NCBI GenBank assembly: GCA_013398955.1
Contig: VWPU01001269.1
Coordinates: 69,374-133,373, forward strand
DNA from: Callaeas wilsoni
Taxonomy: Eukaryota > Chordata > Aves > Passeriformes > Callaeidae
Direction: 5' to 3'
Length of the DNA: 64,000 bases
The notes beneath the pieces were generated by a model. It was given only the letters and a program-made list of their open reading frames with translations. It searched no databases and was not told the origin of the DNA. This document shows positions 1 to 10,740 of the stretch, piece by piece; within the stretch, counting starts at the first letter, position 1, and every line of letters starts with the position of its first letter. A program made the translations under genes and the position numbers.

Positions 1-193
1 CGTCTGCAGAACATCTGCAGCAGCTGTGCTTTCCAGGCGGGCTTTGCTGACAAAATGTCAGCCCGGTCTCCTGGTCAGGCTGCTCCAGTGGGAGTTTGGA
101 GACCCGGGTTCAACCCTGTTCAAGGCACAGCCTCCCCGGGAGCCCCAGGGAACGGCTGTCTGTGAGAGCAGGAGTGGCAGAGGGAGACACGGA
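1..193. other. left flank, no feature recognised
   Basis: This is GC-rich unique-looking sequence leading into the minisatellite. Short frames are open on both strands, but none resembles a known protein. Its last bases already look like degenerate minisatellite unit (GGAGAGCCCGGCAGGG from about 191). Confidence 0.5.
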
Positions 194-697
194 GAGCCCG
201 GCAGGGTGGGACCTGCTGGGTAGAACACAGGGACACACGGGGACACACAGGGACACACCGGGACAGGGAGGGAGAGCCCGGCAGGGTCGGACCGGCTGGG
301 GAGAGCTCAGGGACACACAGGGACACGCAGGGACAGGGAGGGAGAGTCTGGCAGGGTGGGACCTGCTGGGTAGAACACAGGGACACACGGGGACACACAG
401 GGACACACCGGGACAGGGAGGGAGAGCCCGGCAGGGTCGGACCGGCTGGGGAGAGCTCAGGGACACACAGGGACACGCAGGGACAGGGAGGGAGAGTCTG
501 GCAGGGTGGGACCTGCTGGGTAGAACACAGGGACACACGGGGACACACAGGGACACACCGGGACAGGGAGGGAGAGCCCGGCAGGGTCGGACCGGCTGGG
601 GAGAGCTCAGGGACACACAGGGACACGCAGGGACAGGGAGGGAGAGTCTGGCAGGGTGGGACCTGCTGGGTAGAACACAGGGACACACAGGGACGTG
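194..697. repeat. higher-order minisatellite, 150-bp unit, about 3.3 copies
   Basis: The phrase GCAGGGTGGGACCTGCTGGG starts at 201, 351, 501 and 651, so the period is exactly 150 bases. The units at 201-350, 351-500 and 501-650 are identical by eye, and the fourth diverges after about 690. Each unit is a dimer: an 80-base half (GCAGGGTGGG... from 201) and a 70-base half (GCAGGGTCGG... from 281). The halves differ mainly by one extra copy of a decamer like GGACACACAG. So three levels are visible: decamer, 70/80-mer and 150-mer. Because 150 is divisible by 3 and the unit has few stops, long frames stay open on both strands; they are not genes. Copy identity points to recent amplification or homogenisation, or to an assembly effect. 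Confidence 0.97.
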
Positions 698-3539
698 CTG
701 GGTGTTGTCCCTGCCCTCCTTTGTCCCATCTGCTCCATGGGAGTGGCAGCATCCGGCGGGACACAGGGGGAACACGAGAGGGGCAAGGGCAGTGTGGCCA
801 AGGTGGGGTGGACAGGATGGGGATCCTCCTCCCCTCTGGGGGAGCACAGAGCTGTGGAGCACACAGGTAGTAAAGCAGCAGGATTAAACAGGGAGGAACA
901 GCACCACCTCCCCTGCCCTCAGGGCTTGCTTGTTTCGGGATGAAAGCCCCAAAGCTGCCTGTGAACTTGGGCCTTGGGATTGGCAATTTGCTGGGCTCCC
1001 TGCCAAGCCACGAGGCCAGATGTTCCCGACGTCTTTGAAAACCACTGTCTCAGTCAGTAAACATCACATCAGTCCAAGCTCAAACCTGATTAAAGGAAAC
1101 TTTGGATTTTCCACTTAATGAAGAAGGGGTGAAAGGTAGGAATGTACAAGGGATTGCTCTTAGCCAAAAATGAATCAAGCAAGTCAGTGTCTTTATTTGA
1201 CTGACTACAACTACTGTGCAACTTCAGGCTTGGTGCAACCTCAGTGTAACGTGGTCACTGGAGAGCCTAAAAAATCTTGGGTTTCAATCAGAGGATCCTC
1301 CCAGAGTTCATCTGGTTCCTGAGGCTTCTAAATATCCACATTTCTTGAAGTAAGAAACCTGGGCTGGAAAATTGCACCAGAAGGAGCTGTCTGTGGGAAA
1401 TTCCTGCTCCTTATTGCTTCCGTGGCTGATGCTTCCTTGTGGTGTGACATTTACGTGAGTCCAAGCACAACCAAAGAGAGGTAACCAAGGATTTTAGAGT
1501 GGTACAAAGATGAACAGCTGCTCTCTCTTGAAAACCTAAATAAACCTGCAGGTTGTTGGGTTTTTCTGCCCTCTGACAGTTCATTTGCTGCCTGTATCAG
1601 AACAAGATGGGCTGGACATCTTTTTGTGTCAGCATTGCATTGAGATGATGCTGTTGAGGCAGCTGGCTCCAAACTGTGGCTTTTTCACCGTTATTCCACA
1701 AAGCCTTCTAGAGATGCTGTGTTCCTGAAACACTCTCAGCAGCAGTAAACCAGAGTGTTTGCAAATAGCATGGATTTAAGCTCACCTGAGACGCTTTCTG
1801 CAATGATATTCCAAGTTTTAAGTTCCTAAAGGGAATTTTCTGGTGGTGTTTTGAAGTGTATTTACAAATATACCCCAGGCTTGGCAGCCTCTGTTTCTGA
1901 GAGACCATCAAGAGAACTTCCCAGCTTTTTACTGGGATAACAGCAAGTGGAAGAGAAGAGGATTGTTGATATTAACACCACATGAACTCTCTGGATGGAT
2001 TTTGGGATATGATTAGATGTAGGCCTTGGGTGTAGATTTATGGTAACTGATCCCAGAGCATCTTGGCTTTGCACAGCCCAGGCTGTGGATCAGCTCCTGT
2101 GGTGGTGAAGCTGATTTGATTCGAGAAGTTCCAGTAAAATCTTTATTTACACAGTTTTAAGGGGGCTCTGCTGCAAAGGGAACTCTGGAATTATCCAGGC
2201 CAAAAAAAAAAAAGCTGAGAACTGTCTCTGAGTTAAACCCAGATCTTCTCACTGATGTTCCTGTACAAGAGGTAGCACTGAGGAAAACGTGTGTGGTGTC
2301 TCACCTGCAGACAGGTACCAGATTTAATTTGGAATAGCTCCACTGGAAAGTGCAGGAACTGGGAAGAGAGAGGCTGGGGATTACGGATGTTGAGGTTTTA
2401 TTTCTTTATAGAGATCAGTTGTTGTACAGATTTGTGCTGGAAATGGGTGTTCAGAGTCGATTTGGGAGGAAGGCAGGGAATGGGGAGCAGGGGCAGGAGG
2501 GATGGTGTGGGAAGCCACACTCCTGTGGCCACTGACTAAATCCCAGCTGCAGGTTGTGTGCAGAAGAACAGCCAAAATCACATCTGAACAAGGACTTAAA
2601 GCATTAAAAAATGTGAGGAATTTCCAACCATTATCAGGGCTGGAGAGGTGGCCAGGTGGGCGTGAGCGTGTGTGCGCAAAGACAGAGACAGTGTTAGTTA
2701 TTGTTGTTATTTGTACTTTTTAAAGCATTTCTTCCTTTGGAAGGAAGGTATTCTCCAACAAAAGCGACCCAGGAATGGAGATATCGGGTAAATTGCTGAG
2801 TGCAAAAGTGAGAAATAAGGAACTTTATCAAATCTCATGGAAGCTGCAGGGAATTCCAGGGCGAGAACCCACATCCCCGTGTCAGATAGCCCAGTGTGAT
2901 ATCCAGCCCTCTTAACGACTTCAACTGTGGAGCACGCCTATAATTTATTTTACTGCATGAAATAAGAAAAAATATTCTGAGCCCTGAACAAAGCTTAAAG
3001 CAGACGAAATCAGATCAGCTACTTGGTGAGAGTTAAAAATGACCGTAGGAGCATTCAGAGACATTCAACAAACCATTAAATGCTTTTGTTCCTGGCAGCC
3101 CGGGCTGGCCAAGCCGATGGTGGAGGAGTAATTTATTGAACTACTTTGTCCTCCACATGCACATGTGTGATGTAAACAGAGAGATAATAAACAGCAGCTG
3201 GGGATCCCTTTTTCAGGCAAAAGGGAACTTGTTTGAAATTTTTCTTGCTCCCAACTGTAAAAATGTTTACTTTTTTTCGGGCTGGAACAATGGCCTGGGT
3301 ATCGCAGAGCAGCGTTAATCACCCTGAGTGACGGCGCTGGGACAGAGAGATGAGAAAAGGGTGGGAGCTCGAGCCCTTTGTGATGGTTTGAAGCAATCCC
3401 TGGAAATCAGACAATGTCACTGCAGTTTACTGTGCATTTTTATGTAAGTAGTCAACGCTGCTATTAACAGCTGGACTTCAAAGCTCAGATGGAGCAGGAC
3501 TCTTGAGGTCTGGGCAATGTTACTTTTTTCCCCCTCCCC
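698..3539. other. unique non-coding sequence, no gene recognised
   Basis: Only short frames (under about 90 codons) without recognisable domains occur here. An A-run of about 12 lies near 2,202. No repeat family was recognised. The part after about 2,940 becomes AT-rich and grades into the CNE-like block that follows. Confidence 0.55.
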
Positions 3540-4030
3540 ATCCTTGTAGTCATTAACAAGAGTTGGTTTACATGAACATCAAGTGCTGATAAGGATGTCT
3601 GAGTATTGACACCGAAATTGCTCAGCGAAGAGAGCAATTTATAGGAAAGCCAAGTGTAAGACATTAGTCATGCACTATTAGGGGACAGCGAGGCTTTACA
3701 GGAGGAGCTTTTGAACTCGATTGGACTTGAACTTAATAAAAGCAAATTCCAAAGGTGAGGTTTGCTTCATGTTGGCCAAACATATTAAACCAATATTGCT
3801 GTGGAGGTAATAATCGCATTTCAATTAGCCTAATTCTGCCTTAATTGGAAATACAATTATTCTGAACAATCAGAGCTTAATTGCAGGCTTGTAAGTAGTG
3901 AGGAAGGCTGAAGGTTGAAAAGGGTTTTATTCCCTAACATTTTATCTGCTGATATATGAAAAATTGCAAAAGATTGCTGCGATTGCAGCAAAATAATTGA
4001 AGTGTAATAGAAGTTATAACATAATAGATT
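3540..4030. promoter_or_regulatory. CNE-like AT-rich block with homeodomain-type motifs
   Basis: This stretch has no open frame of note but is dense in ATTA/TAAT cores, for example CAATTAGCCTAATTCTG near 3,823 and CTTAATTGGAAATACAATTA near 3,840. That composition is typical of avian conserved non-coding elements near developmental genes. I could not align it to another genome, so conservation and enhancer function are inference. It could equally be neutral AT-rich DNA. Confidence 0.3.
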
Positions 4031-4848
4031 TTAATAGAAGTAATCATATAAAAAAATAGAAATTTTATAATAATAAAAATATTTTTAACATTTATTTGGC
4101 ATGTGAAGGTTGAGAAGCCAATCCCAGGAATTGTGTCTGATTGACACTACCTGATTTCCATGGTGTTGGCAATCCCATGGAAAATTTATTTTAAAATAAC
4201 CTTCTACTGAGGAGAAAAAAAAAGACAGCATAGAATTAAAGTCACATTTAATATTGAGATTTAAACCAAGTCTGAGTACTTTTCACGGAACACACTATTA
4301 AATTGTAGAACTCATTGCCACAGGATTTTATGGAGACCAGAGGTAAAAATTAATTGAAAATGAATAAACAACATCCATCAATGACTATTAAAGTCCAGAT
4401 ACAGACTCCAGAGCAGGAAACCTCATACCTGCTGATTGCCAGGATTTGAGAAAGTCCAGAAGGGAAAGATCATTTAATAGATCCTGCCCACTGCAAATTT
4501 TTGGGAAGGTATCTGCTGGTCCCTGGTAGAGCTGAGGTGACAACACAGAGAGGAATTTATTCTGACGTGGAAAACCAGGTTACAATTTTCTATCTCTTGA
4601 TAAGCGTTGGATTTGCCTCTTCCAGGCTGTGAAAAATAAGGGTGGAATTTGTGCGTGAAATAGACACCAGGGCTGCAGGCTGGACCAGCTTCTGTGGTGA
4701 CATTTATTCATGGAAACAGCAAAATCGTCAGTGAGCGGTTTAAAAAGAAAAAAAAACAACCTTCATGAGTCCATGTCTGGATGTGGGAACACGGGTGTGT
4801 GGGTTTTTAAGCAGGGGTTTAGAGATGTAGCGAGGCAGGAATGAATTA
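4031..4848. other. AT-rich unique sequence
   Basis: This is very AT-rich sequence (for example around 4,010-4,095) with short A runs and no open frame of note. No repeat family was recognised. Confidence 0.5.
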
Positions 4849-5115
4849 TTTATTAAATTTACAATACTATTTATATATTTTAGTTTTATAAAGCAATTGA
4901 ACAGTGTTTACACTTCTTCTAGCGTGATTGGTCAAAGTCTCAGACACCCACTTAGAAATGATTTTTTTTTTTTTTTTGTACACAAGGTCAGAAGATACCA
5001 GATATGAATGCTATTTACAAAAACCCTATCTATTGTTTATATAGTTTACACAGCAAAGGAAAAGTTCTTACAGAATGAATGCAAGAAGAGAAAATTTCCC
5101 TGCTAACCGCATTTT
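4849..5115 (-). other. possible 3'-UTR-like segment on minus strand
   Basis: TTTATT at 4,849-4,854 reads AATAAA on the minus strand. The sequence upstream of it in that direction is AT-rich and unlike its neighbours, and includes a T16 run (4,962-4,977). This could be the distal end of a minus-strand transcript or a lncRNA. No convincing coding frame was found next to it; the 127-codon minus frame at 5,421-5,804 has no recognisable domain. An AATAAA by chance is common in DNA this AT-rich. Confidence 0.18.
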
Positions 5116-8100
5116 AGCATCCACATGAGTGAATTTTGGAATTCGAGGCACTCCAGGCTGGGTACCACAGAGCTGCTGGGGGATGTCACTCAGGGGCTGC
5201 TGTCAGCGCTGCTCCACGTCCCCAAGGTGCACCCACCTTGGGTTTTGAGTGTGACAGCACCTGTTAATTGTCCAGTTAGGTATTACCTATTAAACATTTA
5301 CTGCCTATTTCCTGTACATGTCTGGTGAGGCTCGCAGGAAATTTAGAACAAATTAAGCGGCAGCTGTAATCCCTCACACTTCCAACAGCCCCCGAGATGA
5401 TAAAATATCAGAAATCGATGTCACGAGCAGCAGCCACTCCCAAGGCAGCCAGCTTCCACCGTGTCCCCAGCCCGGGCAGCCCAGGGGGTGAAATTACTCA
5501 GCTGGTATCTCTCCTCTTGCTCTGCCTGTCTCTCCACCCACACTTTTGGTATGTTTGATGGGGCTCTTTCATCCCCCCCACTGTTCCCACACAATTTCAC
5601 ATGTGGTCTGAGCGGGGCACTTCCTGCCGTTAAAAAAAGCAAACCCAAGCCCCCTGCAGGAACAGCCTGCGTGCAGAACACCCAAGTTGACAGAGTGTGA
5701 GAGAGAAGGACTAATCCATACCAGATGAGCAACAGCAATAGCCCTACTGAGCCAGGCCAAACACAGAGCAGAAGACAGAACAATCCTTTTCTTTCCCCCC
5801 CCATCCCCTCCTCCCTCCTGCTCCCTCTTCAAGTGGACACTTCAAAACACTAGGAAAATATTCCAAGGAGCACGGCCCTAACTTTAAACCGATATTGTTT
5901 GGGTTAAGTTGCCTACCATGCAATGTTCTTTCTTCACTTTCAAAATAAACCCTAGGAAGCATTAATGCAAATACTGTATAAACACACATTCATTCCTACA
6001 TTTTAAAATCTGCCCTGGCGCTCGGGCTTGGGTTGCTGTTTAATTTGATGCGAGAACCAGATGTATCTAGAAATTGCAGATCTTCACAACCTTCTTACAT
6101 GTAAACAGGAGGAAATGTGATCCATATCTGAGACAGAGACCTCCAGAAAGCAGCCCCTGCCAGCCGCGTGCTTGTCCCTGCTTTTGGATGTGCTTATCGT
6201 AGCTTCCATTGCATTCCGGCTTCCCAATATCAGATCAAAGAAAGGAAGTGCACCAGAGTCACATTTTCGGACAAAGCTCAATAAGACCCTTTGGATTTTA
6301 ATTTTTTTTCTCCAGTTAATTAATTTGGACCTCTTAAATACTTTACTTTTTGACGTTAGAATAGGCATATTATAAGTTAACCCGTGTTGTCAGTAAAAGA
6401 AGGGAAAAAGAACAATCTGATATTCAAATCTTGTTGTGATGTGATTTTTAAATAATATTATATGAGCTTTGAATAAATAAAAACACAAAATTTAAACAGA
6501 AACACATAAAATTAATATTTACACTATGGCATTCTAATATCAAATTATTCTTTCAACTGTCTTTCTGGAGGATGCTGCCCAAAGTAATTTTAGTTCATTG
6601 AAAATAAATCTGGTTTTGTCAAAACATTCTGGTTTTTAGGAATTCACTTTTAACCTAAATCTTCAAACCTGGACCTTTTATTTTGCAGCCCCAAAGTGAT
6701 ATATTTTGGGTATAAGACTTGATGAAAAAAAAAAAATCATACCCACAAATGCAGTGGAAAGTGATCATTGGAAATTTTTGGTTAAAAGGCATTTTTTAAT
6801 TGGAAGAAATCTAAAAAAATCCCACCACCTTGACATAAAATGTTATAAATTAAACGCTCAGTTGAGCATTTGCAAATGCAATCATTCACCTGCAGACTGA
6901 GGTGTGCTTTCAAAGCCATTCCTCCCCACAGGCACCGTGGATGAGCTGGATCCCTCCTGGATGCCTTTGGGCACCCAGAGCTCCCCAGAGGAACATCTCA
7001 GTGTCTCATCTGGACCCTGCTGTGGTTGCAAAGGAGCATTTTGGACCTCCCCAGGATATCTCCCTTTTTGAAACCTCCATGCAAAGCAAATTCAGGGCTG
7101 GCAATAATAACCCATGGCGGAGAGAGAGCTTAGAAGGATGCACCCTCCCCTCATTTCGGTTTGAAATTTGTTAATGCTCAATTAACATCGAGCATTGAAG
7201 GGAAAACTTGACCCAACTTGAAGAAAACTAGCCCCTAATTTCTGTAGTTCAGGAATTTCTCCCCTCCTTGGGTACAGCTGCAGCCTCTGGGTGAGGGATT
7301 TATTCCCTCTGCATCCCTCGCAGGTCCTTACTCCTACAGGATGGACTCGGACGCCTTTTGGCGATGCCAAAACGGATGCGTTCCCACAGTCGCCAGAAGG
7401 AGCTAAAAAAAGCCTGTTGGGTTACAGATCCACTTCCATAAGAAGTGCCTGGATATATATTTACACAATCCCACACCCGATGACAGCTCCAGGGCTATTA
7501 CACCCCGACGAGCACACAGCTCCCATTAGAGCTCGGCTTCGCTCTCCGTTCCTCACGACAGGCACGGCGACCATCCAAAAGCGGCTTTCCTTTCCCTTTC
7601 ACATCCCTTCTGTGCCCATGGCCAAAAGGAGGAGGAAAATTCCCCAAAGAAAGAGCAGAAGCAGAGAGAAACAGCATTAATCATGTGTGGGGACGCCTGG
7701 GAGATGATGTCAGCAGGCTCCCTCCTCCCTGAGAGGACGGGATACGAATCCAGCTCTCCGGTGCCGGTCATGGCAGAGCGATTTAATTCCTGTTCTTGCT
7801 GTTTCAGTGCTGGTGATGCTCAGAACAAGGCTCCATCATCACTCCTTTCCTCCACACGGACCTTTTCTCCCTCCTCTGGGCCCTCCTTTGGACGGGAGAT
7901 GTCACACAGGGACGGGAATGCCCCGGCTCAACGTGCTCATACCCCATCAAAGCCGTGTCTGTGGGGCACCAGAGGTTCCCAAGGTCTGTCCCCAACAGGT
8001 GGCCTCTGTGGGTGACTGCTCATCCAATTCTGGCTCATGGAGGGTTTGCAGGTGAGGGGAGCAGCTGGGATGGGGACATTGAACAGAGGAATTGGAGAAG

Positions 8101-9389
8101 ATGGGACTGGCCCTGTATGAAGGAATGCTGTGGTTTCAGTTTTATACCCACAAGGAAAGGGTGTGATTCCATTTTTTTGCCCGTCACCATGTTGGTGCAG
8201 GAGTGATCCTCTTGATGCCAAAGTACTGCTTCAAAAAATGATGTATTAAAGAGTAAAACCGTGCAGACATTTACCTAAAAATACTTCCAGTCATAAAAGT
8301 CTGCTGTGGTTACCCCAGGAAAAGCGCCTTGGTTGGAGTGGAAGAGGAGACAAACTTACACCAATTCTCCTTACAAAATTGATCCACATGGGTGAAAAGC
8401 CAGAAAATCTCAGTGGTTCCTGATTTTAGGAATAATGCCCCACGAGTAACCATGGACAAAATCTCCAGATAGAGCATCATCATTGACTTTTTTGCACTTG
8501 TGATTAAGATGACTGGTTTCTGTACCTTCTCTTTCTCATCTCCTTTTTCCCCCCCAAATCTGGGCATGTTCTTGCTCCTGAAAGCCCTGGAGACACCCCT
8601 GTGGTCACTGGCGTGCTCCAGTATGTGACTCACCACAACGTGAGCCATGCCTATGGCCAGATCTCTCACTGCCCAGGTTTTGAGATTATTAGAGGACATA
8701 AATCAGTCACACAAATGGGAGCGGATTTGTGCCCTGAAACTTGGGCACTGAAAATCCAGTCACCTAAAAAATATTACATATATGTATACATACCTCGGGT
8801 CCCGCTTCTCTTACCATTGTTTATTGTGCTATCCCACTTTTATGTAAAGAAGGAAAAAGTTCACTGGCAGTTGCTCTCTCCTCTGAACAAAACCCCTATT
8901 CTCCATTTTTAAAGCCTGCAGCTGAATAAACGAGAGAACCTGGCCTTTCTTTCCAGGCAAGGGCTGTCAATATTATATGATGCTGGAGAAACACAGGGAG
9001 AAGTGAGGCAAGGAATGAAACACCAAGATTTTTCTGTTTCAAATACCAAATGTCTGAAGCCAGTGTTAGGCTGTGCCAACACACTGAGGAATGAGTGAAA
9101 TGTGAAACATGATCTCCCTAAGACGCTGCAAGACACAGAGGCTGGATTCTCAGAGCTTTGCTATTAAAAGCCCATTTGAAACTCTGGGTTCTCCTCTGGG
9201 AGGATAACAAGAAAAAAAAAAGAATTTGCTGGTAAAAATTATATTTAATTCCATGGTTAGGCTGCCTGGGCAGAATATCAGGAACAACAATATATTCTTG
9301 GGGTTTCTCCCTCGTGGGGCTTTCTGCAAGATTTTTGTTGTTATAGGTTCTTGGGGCAGGGGTTGCCTTTCTCCCTTGGGTGCATGAAT
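5116..9389. other. unique sequence, no gene recognised
   Basis: Scattered frames of up to 130 codons have no recognisable domains and no supporting splice or start context. The stretch at about 5,880-6,080 is AT-rich and looks CNE-like. The part at 7,290-7,970 is more GC-rich. No repeat family was identified. Confidence 0.55.
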
Positions 9390-9600
9390 GGCCGAAACGT
9401 CATTAGCTGCAATAATTAATCTTTGCTTCTGTGCAGTTTGGAGAAGCAGAGGCTTTATTGAATAGCCCTCTATTTAAATGTAAGCCAGATGCCGCTCTCG
9501 TAGCCATCACAAACACAAACTATTAGTTTTAGTTCAGGTCACGGCCAGTTGAGTTATTTGAACTTCTCTAAATGGTTGTGCCTCCCAGCTCTCTTGCTGG
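9390..9600. promoter_or_regulatory. CNE-like block
   Basis: This segment contains ACGTCATTAGCTGCAATAAT near 9,398 (CRE-like ACGTCA beside ATTA cores). It is followed by mixed-composition sequence with no repeats and no coding frame. The texture suggests a conserved regulatory element, but conservation was not tested. Confidence 0.25.
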
Positions 9601-10479
9601 GGCACTGAGTCTAAACAAGGCAGAAAATGGTCATTTTTAAACCAAACTTTAAAGCCAGTGCAGAGCCGTGTTATTAAAACTGAGTAAAGAGTTAAAATTT
9701 TTGATTCCATAGTAGTAAGATATAACTTTCTTTTATTAACTTCCCATGTTTTCTCTCAGCGCTGGTGTTTGCAGCTCCGCTTGAATCCACGGGCAGGTGG
9801 AGCCAGCCTTTGTGTTACAAATATTCCGTCTGACGGCAGGAGAACATTTTTTGGGAGCTGACTTACCCTCCATGAGCAAAGCCCACTCAACTGAGGACCC
9901 GGCAGGAACCTCACTGTATTTACACCCACATTTCACATAAACACTGTTTATAATCCTTGTTTCTGACATTCACATACCCGGCTCTAATTAATAAAACCAC
10001 TTTTGCTGGTCAAAGGCCTGCTGAAACTGCTCAGGGTGGAGCTTGGGAAGACTCCCAGCCTCTGCCACTCCTCTGAGAGCTTCAGTGAGAAGCAAACTTG
10101 GTCTGCAAAGAGCAGCAGCTCCAGCCAGGTGCAGATAAGTGGTAGGAGATGTTTGCAGGACAATTGCTGTGTGCAGACGTGCTCCGTGATGCATCCACAA
10201 AAATTTTAGAGTCCACTGGGCTGGAGCTGAGCTCAGCAACCCAGATTTAATAAAGCAGATGCCTCGTGTCCAGAGCTCTATCCACAAGCCTCTCTCCATG
10301 TATCTGGATATTGTCACCCCAGGAATGACACAAAGGAACCTCTTCCAGGCTCGCAGTGACACAGCGTGCACGCAGGATCTGGCTCTGGCATCAGCGGGGC
10401 TCAAAGCATCTCCAACATTTTCCAATTTCCTGATGGATTCCATGTAACGCCAGCAGAGTTTAACTTTTAAAGGAGATCA
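9601..10479. other. unique sequence, overlapping chance frames
   Basis: A 151-codon minus frame (9,988-10,443) and two plus frames overlap here. None has a recognisable domain. Their mutual overlap in a GC-balanced stretch argues for chance. Confidence 0.5.
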
Positions 10480-10740
10480 TTAAAAGTGTTGGCAAGGAGG
10501 TGTCGATCATGTCACTGGGCTAGTTGCTGCATCACTGTAATTGCTATTAATCAAGAGCATCTTGGAGCTGTTTTGCTCAGCTAACAGGTTCCAAATGGCT
10601 TCACAATGAAGTGAAAACAAAGAGACTTTTTTTCTCCCCTCCTCGTCCCCTTTTCGCACTTTATACTACGTATTAAAAAATCTGCTTTCGGGATCCTGAT
10701 ATCAGATAATCTGGGTGTAATTAATGCCTGAGAACATTTG
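10480..10740. promoter_or_regulatory. CNE-like block
   Basis: No frame or repeat is seen. The segment has CTGTAATTGCTATTAATCAA near 10,535 and GGTGTAATTAATGCC near 10,713, both homeodomain-type cores, in otherwise complex sequence. Regulatory function is an inference from composition only. Confidence 0.25.

Noticed and set aside
96..986. Long frames on both strands (263, 250 and 288 codons) with repeated peptide blocks
   Set aside because: They are produced by the 150-base minisatellite, whose length is a multiple of 3 and which lacks stops in several frames. Openness on both strands at once argues against coding.
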